Position numbers and translations under genes: made by a program. The notes under the pieces were generated by a model. The model did no database searches. It was not told where the DNA came from and was given only the letters and a program-made list of their open reading frames with translations. DNA of 64,000 nt, taken from positions 434,001 through 498,000 of the forward strand of contig LUGG01000002.1 in the NCBI GenBank assembly GCA_001683735.1. Direction: 5' to 3'. The DNA is from Grifola frondosa. Its lineage: Eukaryota > Basidiomycota > Agaricomycetes > Polyporales > Grifolaceae. Shown piece by piece: positions 11,376 through 23,298 of this stretch. Within the stretch, counting starts at the first letter, position 1; each line of letters opens with the position of its first letter.

Positions 11376-12850
11376 TCAACCGCGACCGCCCTTGCGACCA
11401 CCCTCGCGACCGCCCTTGGGCTTACCACTCGCGGCCTTACCGCTCGGCGACTTCCTCGGCTTGCGCGAAAGACATACGTGCATCTCCTTATGCAAGTCAG
11501 ATGGGAATTCCATGTCGCAGTGCGTGCACTTCATGCACGTCTTCATATGACGCACGAGGGCATCCCCGCGTTGCCAGACACCACACTTCGGGCACGGCGC
11601 GTCTTCGAGCTTCAGGTGTGTTCGTTTCAGGTGTCGCACGAGGTCCGTCTGCGTCTTGTGGTTGCACTCATCCCAGAAGCAGTCATTGCGGTCCTGCTCG
11701 TGCGCGAGGTGGTCCGTGCGGACGTGGTCGAGAGACACACCTCTCGCCATGCGCTTCCCGCACCCGCGCCACAGGCACACAGTCTCTTGAACGAGCTCCT
11801 CCCTGTCGACGATGTGGTGTGTCGGAACTGCATACGGAGAGTAATGTGCCGCGTGTGGCGTGACGTCGGAGGCGGAGCCGCTGTCGCGCGTGCGGATGCA
11901 CAGCGACGAGGTGGGAGGGATGGGAAGGAGGTGCTGGACCGGCAGTGGAGAGGGAGCGGGGTAGTATTGCTGCGACGGGTGTGGCGGTGGCGGAGGGGCG
12001 GTGAAGTAAAATTGCGATGGGTATTGCGGAGAAATCGGCGGGTGAAGTACGGGATCCTCTCCGTAATGGACGCACATGGGCGCCGCAGAAAATGTAGGTG
12101 GGTACGGTGCAGTGGGTGGGTACGGTGCAGTGGGCGGGGTCGGCGCAGTGGGCGGGATCGGTGCAGTGGGCGGGGATGGTTGAACGGGTGGCGCGATCGC
12201 AACATCATGATCAGTCTCGCAACCAGGGTGCTGATAGTGCACAAATTGATATTCCCGAACCGTGGGCGGTTGAGAACGCGACCCGCTTGCGCGTCGATAC
12301 TCGCGGATGGAGGTGCGCGCACGCGGCGCACGCGCCGCGGCGGGAGGCTCGATGGGAAGGGGGGTGACAGGGCACGCGGGAGGCTCCGCGATCCATGCCC
12401 AATCGGGGAGATCATGGAACCCCGATCCTGGAGGTGGCGGGGTGTCTGCGCGCGCCAGTGACTCGACGCCATATGGGGGTGGCGTCAACTCGGGAGTATA
12501 TGAGAGCGGGGAAGCGCTTGCACTGGTTGGCAAGCTGTTGGAGGCGTATGAGAGCGGGGAGGAGCTTGCGCTGGTTGGCAAGCTGTCGGGAGTGTATGAG
12601 AGCGGAGAGGAGTTTGCACTGTTTGACAAGCTGTCGGTGGCGTATGAGAGCGGAGAGCAACTTGCGCTGGCTGGTAAGCTGTCGGGGCATATATAAGAAC
12701 GCGTTGATCGGTCGACAAAGCATGGAACGCATACCTAAGCATTGCGGGGTTGATGAAGTAGTTATCTCCGTATTCAGTCGCGAACAAGTCTGGATACTCA
12801 TTCATAAGGGTGATGAGAGAAGCAACGTCAAGAGAGTCTAGGTCCGCCAT
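11376..12850 (-). CDS. Pro/Ser-rich protein with C-terminal C2H2/C2HC-like zinc-finger array, copy B (intact)
   Basis: Exon 1 is 12735-12850 and exon 2 is 11376-12678, separated by a 56-bp intron (GTATGC...ACAG). The joined frame is 472 aa. Exon 1 encodes a short Leu-rich segment (MADLDSLDVASLITLMNEYP). Next come four 16-residue repeats of the type SLPTSASSSPLSYTPD, a long Pro-rich middle with PPTAPx hexapeptides, then fingers. These are CLWRGC...H-x4-H, CFWDEC...H-x4-H, CPKC...H-x3-C and CTHC...H-x-C, followed by a basic Gly/Arg/Lys tail. The intron lengths of 54, 56 and 55 bp in the three copies support the splice, since only splicing keeps all frames open past it. A nucleic-acid-binding role is inferred from the fingers; no closer family is recognised. 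It is the only unbroken copy of the three. Confidence 0.8.
11990..12190 (-). repeat. 18-bp coding tandem repeat (PPTAPx)
   Basis: Tandem 18-bp units inside exon 2 of the copy B gene encode PPTAPx hexapeptides. B has one more unit than A. Copy C has instead an 18-bp PAPSFP array at about 21975-22090. Confidence 0.7.
12485..12680 (-). repeat. 48-bp coding tandem repeat at start of exon 2
   Basis: Four 48-bp units in copy B (16 residues each, SLPxSASSSPLSYxxx). Copy A also has four (about 3003-3195), and copy C has one. Confidence 0.75.
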
Positions 12851-12910
12851 AGCTAGCAAAGATGTTGGACAAGTGGAAAGCGGGATAAAAATCTGAGAAG
12901 TGCGCGCGCT

Positions 12911-12918
12911 CTTTTATG
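12911..12918 (-). promoter_or_regulatory. TATA-like element of zinc-finger gene copy B
   Basis: The minus strand reads CATAAAAG, about 60 bp upstream of the ATG at 12850, in a block conserved with copies A and C. Confidence 0.5.
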
Positions 12919-15900
12919 GGGAGGAAATAAAACGAACACGAAATGGCACTGCGTGACGTTCAAATCCGGGAGGACCCTGAAACAACATCTCCCAACAGAA
13001 CAGAAGCAAAGCCCATTCCATATCAGCTCATTTTACCAACATCAATGCACGTGCAGAGAGTCCAGTAGCATCCTCGGGTAGCTCGTAGACTCCGGGACGC
13101 GAAATTGGTGACTCTGCTGCTACCCCCGCCAACGTCCAACCTCTTCGCAATGTAGAACTGCAGAATGAGGGCGTCAGGACGCTGAGTGCGCGCCGAGTCC
13201 AAGAGTCGAAGTGACCGACGCCGCCACGCGCCTCGCGTCGGGGGCGGCGCGCGGTCCACTCCCTTCTAAGAACAAGGAGCGCGCCTGCGCGCCAGCCAGC
13301 TTCCCGGATAATCTCCTGCGCTTTTTCACACATAACTTTTCCATCACGGCGGAACGATACCGAGACCAATCATTAGGCGACCACGCACCTCCAGGATCTA
13401 GGGTGTCCTTGTTCTAACGGAACGACAACCGGTGCTCTTGATGTTCCGTCCGGTACTTCGCAACATAGCCTCGTCCTTCTTAGTTCGATATCCCTTCGCG
13501 CGTTATCAGTGATTGCATAATCGTTACGATTGGACCCAAAGCCAGAGAACCAGCTGATGCATACCGTCTGGGCGAGGCAAGTCCCCCAAAATGCGAAGGA
13601 CTCGTGTACGACCATCTCGCACTTCCACCCTCCTTGTGGCCTGGGCATACGTCCTCCGGGGAAGACGTCTCTTGTATAATCTAAATGTCGTTCCTCGCAT
13701 CGACTAGGAGCTCACAAGTACCAGGACCTCGATAACGAACCATTCGACCTCAACGTTCCATGGCGCCCACATCTGTCGGAGTGGCACCTCCACTGAACAA
13801 GGCAATGCAGTATGGGACGGGCAACGGCCACGCCGACATAGACAGGGATAGGTCCCTGCCGGCCTTCGGTCAGCGCCAAAGGGTCATCGATGAGGTGTGT
13901 GGCGAGCTTACGGGCGTTGGGACGACCACTTACCGTCATGGTGTTTTCGACTCCATAGGTCCTTTCCCGTGTTTAAGAAGACTGTCCGTTGACATCAGCG
14001 TCGTTCGAGGGCGCATGATCCACTGTCAGGATGTCACGGACACGTCCGCCCGCTCCTGTCGAATGCAAGCACCTGAAATGACGAGCAGGCTGGAATGTGG
14101 TGAGCACTCATTCTCTATACGAGTTTCTCGCGGCACTAGGAGAGGTGGTCTGCTGCATAACGGCATTGGCCACTCATGCAACATGGTGTGTACCAATGAG
14201 AGGGAAGTGTGAATAGAAGTATTAGATAGTACGAGTATAGAGTTATGTGCTCGTAACATAATACACCTATTCACTCCTCTCTCCCAGTCATGCTGGCTGT
14301 CCGAACATATCAGAACATTGTCATACCACTTCCACTTGGGTAGAAGGAGTGACTGAAGATAACTATAGCATCCTCTCATCATGCTGTTCTGCATGTATAG
14401 TTTGAGCCTTACACACCTGTGCTGACTGCTATTGGAAGGGGATTTAGGGACTGGACCTCCTCACTTCAAGCCTTCTGGAGATATTGCCTTTGTGAATGGG
14501 ATAGAGTCCTGCAAAGCAGATGATCAAGGTGAGTTCCACTTCACTTCCATTACCCGAGGCTCCAGGTCTCGAGAGATATGCCGCGCGAAGCATCCAGTCC
14601 GCCGCCGCCGCCGCCATTCGCGGTGACGACCGTCTGCAGTGAATGCACGAGCAGATGGAAGAAGGCGCATGGATGGGTCCAAGAACTCAGCTCATGATAG
14701 CCAATGCGGGGTGTTTTGGGCTGCTGGATATGCCGCGTCGGACTACACGAACGCAGGGATGCTTTTATTCGTGTATTCCGATGTTACTTGCGTGGCATTG
14801 CCCATTGTGGTCACCGAATGAACGCCGCGCTAGTTTTGCGCACTGCGCAGGGACCGTGGGTGTTCGCTAACCCGTATTGCTCGCATCTTGCTATGCGCGA
14901 TGACGATGATCTACCGGGAGTGATGAGACGAAGGCATATAGAGCAGTCTAAAAATGTGGTACCAGCTTTGCGGTGCAATCTGATTCGCCGGGACATCGCG
15001 TAGGACTGCCCGGGAAGCTACACGCAGATGTGTAGTTCGATGGTCCTTAGGCACGTCGAAACGCGGCAGCGGGGGGGATGCAACGCTGGTCGTTGCACAC
15101 CGTGCAGAGACTGCGGGAGAGGGATTCCCCCCAGCATTATATGCATCTCGAGTGTCTGCAATCCCAACGCGCGATGAGGACCACCTGCAGAGAACACATG
15201 AGATGAACGTACGCGGAGTAGTCGAAGAATTCATCTCACCGTGTCAGCGTCGGGTGCTCTAAAGTCGTAGGAGCGCGGAAATGTTTTTATCTGGTCCATC
15301 GGGGTCGCACTGGCATCGCAGTACATTTTGAAGAGGTTCTCGAAGGGGAGCCCATGTGTCCACAGTACGCTGAAACGCCTTATATGCACCTGCAGTGTAG
15401 AGCCTGATAAGCCTTCGACGCTCGGCTCACTCAGGATCGGGGATAGTTCGCAGGATCGGAAGGCGTCCCATGCGTAACACGGAGGAACGCCATTCCGCGA
15501 GGGTCCGTCCCGCACGTATCTATCCAGTTCGACGTACGGTGCATGCCACAAACAAAAGAGTTTGGAGATGACGCAAGGGGACGTGCGTAAGACCACGGTA
15601 CGCGGCTGACATAGACTTCGCGGAAACGACGCACGGAACGACGTACAGAACAATAGGCGGTTGCGTCGTCCAGCTGATCTGCGCTCTTCCGACGGCGAGT
15701 CCATATACCGCGCATGCTACGGACAAAAACAATCGAAGATAGGCAGGGGGCCATGCGCACGGCCACGGTATGGGGCTGACAGAAACTTTGGGGGAACGGT
15801 GGACAGATCAATTGGCAGTGACTTGCCTCGTCGGGCCAGCTGATCAGCAACCTTCCGACGGCGATTGCACCGTTGAATGCCTTGCGATGGTCACCTCTAC

Positions 15901-17445
15901 ATGGGACGTCGAGCCGGAGCGGAAGGGATGGAATGAGAAGAGCGTGATTGGACATACGGCGTGTGCGTGTTCTACGTATGCGTGTTCCCAGCTCGCGTGT
16001 CCTCACATCGCTCCAACAGTCAATTGCTATATCTCCCGCGAGGTTATTGCAGCAAAAGACGCATGCAGATGAACGCAAGATGAACGAGTAGCTCCATAGC
16101 TCCATGCAGGCAGAGTCAGTGTCGAAGGCGTCAGCGACGTCAGCAAGGCCAAAAACTCGACCCTAACCTCGGCCTCTGACTTCGCAGCGGGCGGGCAGCA
16201 TCCGTTTAGCACCACCCGCCATGGATCAAGTTTGCGCGATAACCGCATGTAGATATACATTTTACTCGAACCGGAACGCTGAAGTACTTAATGTACACGT
16301 ACGCGAAGTACTTGCTGAACGAGACACCTCTACTAGTACACAACTCCTTGCATAATTTGATCACCATGGGTCCACGAGTTTCCTAAGCCTCATCTACGCC
16401 TGAGCCTGATTAAGTGACCGCTCCAGGATCCTTTCGTCGCATCGCCATAAACGTTGATGTGCCTCCTGTCAACTACCATCGAAGCGCTTCTACCGTACTA
16501 TACTCGTGCGATGTGTCGCTTATTTCGCAGCCGACTGCAAGCCTTAGCTGCGAACAGCTTCGAGAGCGGGATCCACACGACGCGTATCGGTTCGCCGAGG
16601 TGCACACCAACACACACGCTTCGGTATCCCCGCATATCCCAAACTCCATCTCCGTCCTCGATGACAGACCCGACCCACCATTACACCCGCTACCGCCCCG
16701 CATTGGTCTCCCCATCGGCAGCAGAACGACGACAACAACCGGCGTGCTGTCAAGCAACCGCAGGGCCGAACCTGCACCCTATCGCCGGCTGGCACGACGC
16801 GAGCGGGTTCTACGCGTATGGCGCGACTATGGACCGTGTCAACGTGTCGAGCAGCACGAGGACGTGTCGATCGGCAGTGCTGGCGCCGTCGATGCGTGAC
16901 GGTGAGGACTCGCGGCACACGCGCCAGTGCTCCTAAAAAGGGCGGGATTCCCGCCGCCTGTCACGTGCGCTCGGGTGTCGGGGGCCGACCGAAGGCTTGC
17001 CAAAAATAGCAAAATACCGGTTCGTTGCAGGGCGGATCGGCGCGTCTGCCAGCACGCAATGGCAGCCTGGCAATGCAGGATCCTCGTGATCCAGGCAGCA
17101 TCTTTTGAGCTCCACGTTCGTCCAGACAAGTATGCTGTGGCTATAAAGCGCGAGCGGCAGGATGCTCGCTATCGAAGAGCATGGGGAAGGCATGCGGCAG
17201 CAGAGGTACGTCCGATGCATAGCAGCGACAAGCCGCCTTGCAAGTGCTCGAAGTATTGGGAAAGCGTATGCCAAAGGCCCACCAAGCTGGCCACAGTTCG
17301 TCATTGCAGGGATGAGCAGTTCGAGAGAAAAGAACAGTGTTCATCGCGCCATGCCCCATGTTTCGTGCGATGAAATGACCTGGTGGTTTAGAGAAGAAAC
17401 AGAACGTGTCAATGTATCATGAACATGGTATGCGTATGATGAACG

Positions 17446-17760
17446 ATGTACACATACCTGCGTGAGCTGAACGCGTCACTCCACCGTCAGTATGGCCACG
17501 AGTAAGAGAAAAAACACTATGCCCATGTGCGCATCTAAGGCAAGTGGTGCCGCCGCAACTGATAGATTTGTCCGCTGCGCCGCGCACGCTGGCCGTTGGC
17601 GGTGAGATGGTGGATGCATCGTGAAAGGGACCTTGCAAGGACGGTCCTTGCAAGGTTAGGGTCATGGCCTTCTTGACGCTCATCTGCTGTCTCACTTCGC
17701 ATTCAATCTCTGTGTTATTCTTCATGACATAGCAACAAGTTATATAGCTACCTATATAGT
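17446..17760. other. Unique spacer between inverted copies B and C
   Basis: About 300 bp that aligns to neither flanking copy. It contains a perfect palindrome (17630-17656) and no recognisable gene. Confidence 0.6.
17630..17656. repeat. Perfect 27-bp palindrome at the inversion junction
   Basis: ACCTTGCAAGGAC, one G, then its exact reverse complement GTCCTTGCAAGGT. Each arm contains the self-complementary CCTTGCAAGG. It lies in the spacer between the inverted copies. Confidence 0.9.
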
Positions 17761-20700
17761 GAAACCATGTGAGGACAATTGGTAGGAGTCGACGCGATGG
17801 GGACACGCACATGTAAGTATAATCACGCTCTCTTCTCTCTTCCTCTTCCGCGCCCGGCTCGATGTTCTGTGCAACAGTGATCATCGTAGACATTTGACGG
17901 CGGACTCGCCATCGGAGGACTCGCCGTCGGAAGGTGCTGATCAGCTGGATTGGGCAGCTGTCAATTGTTCTGTCCGCCGTTTCCGCAAATTCTATGTCAG
18001 CCGCACGTCGCGACCATGCGCGCGGCCCTTTGCTTCACCTCCAAACTCTTTTGTCAGTAGGATGCGCGGTAGGCCGAGCTCGAGAGATACTTGGAGGATA
18101 GAGCTTCACGGACCCATGTGAGGACAATTGCCTATAGTCGACGCGAGGGGAACACACATGTGTGTATAATCACGCTCTTCTCTTTCTTTTCCTTCCGCTC
18201 CCGGCTTGAAGCTTGAAGCTTGACGTCCCGTGTAACGGTGATCATTGCAAGCCTTTCTACGGTGTGCTCTTCGGATGAGTGCTGATCATCTGGACGACGT
18301 AGCTGTCAATTGTTCTGTACGCCGTTCCGTATACCGTTTTCCGCGAAGTCTGTGTCAGCCGCACACCATGGCCGTGCGCACATCCTTGCATCATCTCCAA
18401 ACTCTTTTGCCTTCAGCGTGAGCCGTAGACCAAGCTGGATGGATACGCGCAGGACGGACCCTCACGGAATGGCGTTCCTCCGTGTTACGCGTGGGACACC
18501 TTCCGATCCTGCGAATTATCCCCGGTCCTGAGTGAGCCGAGCGTCGAAGGCTTATCAGGCTCTACGCTGGAGGCACATATAAGGCATTTTAGCGTACTAT
18601 GGACACATGGGTTCCCTTTCCGAACTCTCATCAAACGTACTGCGACGCCAATGTGCGACGCTGACGAACCACACGGGTACAAGCACTTCTGTGCTCCTAG
18701 GGCTTGAGAGCACCCGACGCCGACACGATGAGATGAGTTCTTCGACTGCTCCGCGTACGTTCACCTCATGTGTTCTCTGCAGATGATCCTCATCGCACAT
18801 TGTGATTGCAGACGCTCGAGATGCATATAATGCTGGGGAGAGTCCCTCTCCCGCAATCTGTGCACGGTGTGCAAGGTCAGCGCTGCGTCCGCGCTGTTAC
18901 GACAGCGTGCGACGCCGCCTTTCGACGTGCGCAGAGATCATCGTACTGCACGTACGCAAGTAGAAGATACCCATCTACAACGAATCAGATTGCACCGCAA
19001 AGCTAGTACCACGTTCTTAGACTGTTTTATGCCCTTCGTCTCATGCATTCCCTACAGATCACGTATAGCAAGATGCGGACAATGCAGGTAGCGAACGGGG
19101 GATATCTCTCGCGGTCTCTGCGCAGTGCGCAAAGCTAGCGCTGCACTTGTCTGCGATGCCAATGCGCAATGCCATGCAAGTAACATCGGAATGCACCCAT
19201 GAAGGCATCCCTGTGTTCGCGTAGTCTGACGCGGCATGTCCAAAACCTCAGAGCACGGAGCGTTGGCTATCGTGAGCTGAGTTCTTGGATCCTTCCACGC
19301 GCCTTCATCTCATCTGCCCGTGTGCTCCCTGCAGATTATTGTCGCCGCGAATAGCGGCGGTCGCGGCCTCGACACGTCGTGCAATGTGTTTCTCGAGGCT
19401 CACAGGTGATGAACATGAAGTAGAGCTCACCTTGATCATCTCCTTCACAGGCCACCATAACTTTGTGAGGGAGATGTCTCCAGAAGGCTTGAAATGAGGA
19501 GATCCCTAAATCCTGTTCAAACAGCAGTCAGCACAGGTGTGTGAGGCTCAAAATATACACAGAATAGCATGATGAGAGGATGCTATATTTATCTTCAGTC
19601 ACTCCTCTGTGTCTACCCAAGTGGAGGTGGTATAACAATATTCAGCTGTGCTCTGACAGCCAGCATGGCTGGGTGAGGAGAGGTGCGAGTAGAGCTCTTT
19701 TAGTATGAGCACATAACTGTCTATACTCGTACTATTCGATATCTCTATTCGCATTTCCCTCTCCTCGGGTCTACAACTTCTCACCCCGTAGCCTCGGTAC
19801 ACGCCGCATCGCACGAGGAGCCAACGCCATCATGCAGCAGACCACCGCTTCCAGCGCCGCGACGAACACTTCACTCGTATGGAGAATAATACTCACTACT
19901 CTCTCACCTGCTTATTATCTCTGATGCTTGCATTCGACAGGAGCCAGGGATGTGTCCGTGGCATCCTAACGAGGGATCATGCGTATTCGAAAGATGAGGA
20001 CAGTCTTCTTCGATGAGGGAAAGGTCCTATGAAGTCGAAGATGCCATAACAGTGAGTCTTCATTCCAACGCCCGTAGGTCTCACCACACACCTCATCGAC
20101 GACCCGTTGTCGTTGACCAAAGTCCAGCAGGGATTCTGTGCATGCTCACATGGGCTTGACGGTAGCTCGCTATACTATGTTGCCTGTCCGGTGGAGGTGC
20201 CACACCGGACAGACGTGGACATCATGGAAAGTTAAGGTCGAATGGATCGTCATGGAGGCCCTGGTACTTGCGAGCTTCTAGTCAATGTGAGGCACGACGT
20301 TTGGATCATTCAAGAGGACGGGGAAAGCGCGAGACGGACCTTCACCACACCTATGACCCAGGGGAACTTTGGGGATTCCGTCGCCCAACACGGTACGCAT
20401 CAGCTGTCCCTCTGGCTTTGGGGTCCAAGCGTAACGATTATGCAATTACAGATAACGCGCGAAGGAATATCGAACCAACAAGGACGAGGCTATGTCGCGA
20501 AGTGACGGACGGAACATCAAGAGCACCGGTGTCGTTTTTAGAACAAGGACACCCCAGATCTTCGAGGTGCGTGGTCACCTAATGATTGGTCTTGGTATCT
20601 TTCCGCCGTGATGGGAGAGTTTATGTGTGAAAGAGCGGAGGAGATTCCCCGGGAAGCTGGCTGGGTTGCGCTCGTTCCTCGTTCTTGTTCTTAGAAGGGA

Positions 20701-21044
20701 GTGGACCGCGCGCTGCCACCGACGCTTGGCGCGTGGCGGCGTCGGTCACCCCGACTCTTGGACTCGACGCGAATCAGCGAGCGTCCTGGTGCACTCGTTC
20801 TGCTATTCTGCGTTGCGGAGAGGCTGGACGTCGGCGGGAGCGGCTACAGAGTCACCAATTTCGTGTCCCGCGGAGCCTGCATGCTACGCGAGGTGCTACT
20901 GGACTCCTTGCACGTGCATTGATGTTGGCGAAATGAGCTGATATGGAATGCGCTTGCTTCTGTTCTGTTGGGAGATGTTGTTTCAGGGTCCTCCCGGATT
21001 TGAACATCACGCAGTGCCATCTCGTGTTCGTTTTATTTCCTCCC

Positions 21045-21052
21045 CATAAAAG
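21045..21052 (+). promoter_or_regulatory. TATA-like element of zinc-finger gene copy C
   Basis: CATAAAAG at the same distance from the ATG (21113) as in copies A and B, in a stretch of about 60 bp that is nearly identical in all three. Confidence 0.5.
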
Positions 21053-21112
21053 AGCGCGCACACTTCTCAGATTTTTATGCCGCTTTCCACCTGTCCAAAT
21101 TCTGCGCTAGCT

Positions 21113-22795
21113 ATGGGCGACCTGGACATTCTTGACATTGCCTCTCTCATCACCCTTCTGAATGAATATCCTCACTTGTTTACGACAGAATGCGAAGGGA
21201 AATACTTCATCGACCCCGCAATCCTTAGGTACGCGTTCCATGCTTTGTCGACCGATCCAAGCGTTCTATATGCGCCCTGATAGCTTGCCGAACAGCGCAA
21301 GTTCCTCCCCGCTCTCATACACCCCCGAGTTGACGTCACCCTCCTCATCAGGTGGCGTCGAGCCACCAGAAAATATATGCACCACGCCTCAGCCACAATC
21401 GGGTCACAACGATCACTTCCATCTTTCGTCTTCTCCCGCGCGCACAGAGTCCCCGCAGGCAGTCGAACCTCCCGTCGCCTGGTCTCTAACTCCTTCGTAT
21501 TGTGGTGTCGAGCCACTAGCAAACGAATGCCCCGTACCTCAGCCACAATTGGGATACGGCGATCACTTCTACCTTTCGTCTTCTCCCGCGCGTACAGAGT
21601 CCCCGCACGCAGTCGAACATCCCGTCGCCTGGTCTCTAACTCCTTCGTATTCTGGTGTCGAGCCACCGGCGCACGAACGCTCCACGCCTCAGCCACTATC
21701 GGGGTACGGCGATCACCTGCATCTTTCCTCTTCTCCCGCGCGCACAGAGTCCCTGCAACCAGTCGAACCTCCCGTCGCCGGATCTGCGCCGCCTGCGCGC
21801 ACGTCGACTCCCCAGCCCCGATGCGCCAGCGGCTCGAGTTCTGAGGTCACATTTACGCACTATAAGTTCGTTTACTATCGGCCCCCGGTCGCAAGGGTGA
21901 TCATGATGTTGCGGTAGCCCCACGCGTTCAGCCTCCTTGGAACCGCTGCCCGCCTACAGCACCGTGGCCACCAGCTCCATCATTCCCGCCTGCTCCGTCG
22001 TTTCCGCCCGCTCCATCGTTTCCGCCCGCTCCATCGTTTCCGCCCGCTCCATTGCTCCTGCCCGCTCCATCGTTCATGCCCGTTCCATCCTTCCCGCCCA
22101 CATTCGCCGTGCCCGCCATGTGCCCGCCACACGGCAATGTATTCTACCCATACGCAGGTCAAGCCTACGTCCCCGCTACTCCTGCCGCGCCGGCACATCT
22201 TGTCCCTTTACCTGATGCACCATCACTGTGCGTCCGCACTCATGACCCCCTTCCCTCCGCCTCCAACTCAGACACGGAGAACGTCAAGTCGCACCCGCGA
22301 CCCCATGCGTCGCACTCGCCGTATGGACGGCCTACGGCCCTCGTCATCAAGAGTCCGGATCTGCTTGACCAGATTCAATGCAAGTGGAATGACTGCGGCC
22401 TCCAAATGAAGAAAGGCGTGTCCGCCAACCACGTCCGCTTCGACCATCTCCGCAACACCCCGAAAAAATCTCAGTGTTTCTGGGGAAAATGTAATGGGAA
22501 AATGTTTGTGGACCTCCCTCGTCACGTCTATCGGACGCACCTGCGGCTCTACGATGCGGAATGTAAAAGATGCGGAGTCTCTTACCGCTGCGACACCGTG
22601 GGCGAGGGGAGGCGCCATCTGAAGAGCTGTATGACATGCTCGCACTGCAAGGCATTGTTCTCCGACGTGTGGGAGAAACAGGTGCACATATGCCTTTCGC
22701 GCCCCAAGCGATTGTGCAACTTGGGGGCAAGTCGCAGAGCAAGAAGTCGACGGCGTGAGGAATGTGTTTGTGCTGTCTGTTTTGTGGCTCTCTGA
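21113..22795 (+). pseudogene. C2H2/C2HC-like zinc-finger gene, copy C, single frameshift
   Basis: Exon 1 is 21113-21228 (116 bp, as in A and B), the intron is 21229-21283 (55 bp, GTACGC...ATAG) and exon 2 starts at 21284. One 48-bp Ser/Pro unit is followed by three exact-period 150-bp repeats unique to this copy. The frame stops at 21915-21917. Compared with B, one base is missing near 21885 (CGGCCCCCGGTCGC). One frame further on the protein continues through a PAPSFP array and four fingers: CKWNDC, CFWGKC, CKRCG and CSHC, to a stop at 22795. No canonical intron repairs the shift. Either this is a recent pseudogene or the base is a consensus error. An in-frame ATG at 21077 could also serve as start. 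Confidence 0.75.
21350..21790 (+). repeat. 150-bp coding minisatellite (3 units)
   Basis: GTCGAGCCAC recurs with a period of exactly 150 bp (about 21357, 21507, 21657). Each unit encodes about 50 residues containing PQPxxGYGDHxxLSSSPART and VEPPVAWSLTPSY. The units differ by point changes only, with no indels, and keep the frame open. Confidence 0.85.
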
Positions 22796-23298
22796 GTTGT
22801 TGTTGTGTGCTGACGTCGCTGCCGCTACTGTTCTTCTGTTTCGTTATGTGTTGCTCTTGGTCGTTCTCGCTTGCTTTTTCTGTATTCAGTTTTCAATCGT
22901 AGTCCGGAATCGGATGTTCGTGCTTGTTGTCCTTCGACGCCAGTGATGTGACGCCAGCGTGACATTCAGAAGCTCTCCGATGCCAATGGTGCTTCGTGAA
23001 GATGATTGCGTGGAAACCTTCGTAAGTATGTGCTTTACACCCTATGCTTGAGCAAGCGCACGAGATTGATTTTGTCATCGAAGAGAGAATGTTCAGCACG
23101 CCAGGCCTTAAAGGTGCTTGTCTGATCTTTTAAATTTCTGAACATCTTTAAGCGCAGTGATCATTCTGACACGTCATGCGTTCTAGGTAGCAAGTACGAG
23201 AAAGAAAACATGGAAGCGATCACAACTATTACTTATAAGTCTGATATGAAGCTATCTCAACCCCGCTTCCGACATCGGCATCGAACCAAGAAACGACA
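22796..23298. other. Downstream part of copy C and unique spacer
   Basis: T-rich sequence aligning to the region after the stop in copies A and B up to about 23.19 kb, then about 100 bp of unique sequence. No gene seen. Confidence 0.5.

Larger units (their letters stand above)
10892..17445. repeat. Segmental duplication copy B
   Basis: Direct repeat of copy A starting a few bases after A ends, so A and B are true tandem neighbours. It carries the intact zinc-finger gene (11376-12850). The remaining 12.85-17.45 kb aligns with A but lacks the foldback element and the 9.45-10.57 kb insert. I find no other supported gene in it. Confidence 0.9.
17760..23190. repeat. Segmental duplication copy C (inverted)
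   Basis: Reverse-complement match to about 1.5-6.9 kb of copy A and the matching part of B. It is more diverged than A and B are from each other. Two tandem blocks of roughly 340 bp occur at 17.77-18.45 kb (ATGTGAGGACAATTG...TCAATTGTTCTGT). The zinc-finger gene of this copy is at 21113-22795. The 17.76-21.11 kb part holds no gene I can support. Confidence 0.85.

Noticed and set aside
11478..12461. 327-codon open frame antisense to the copy B zinc-finger gene
   Set aside because: It is the shadow of GC-rich Pro/Ser/Arg codons. The opposite strand has zinc ligands, a splice site and a promoter shared by three copies.
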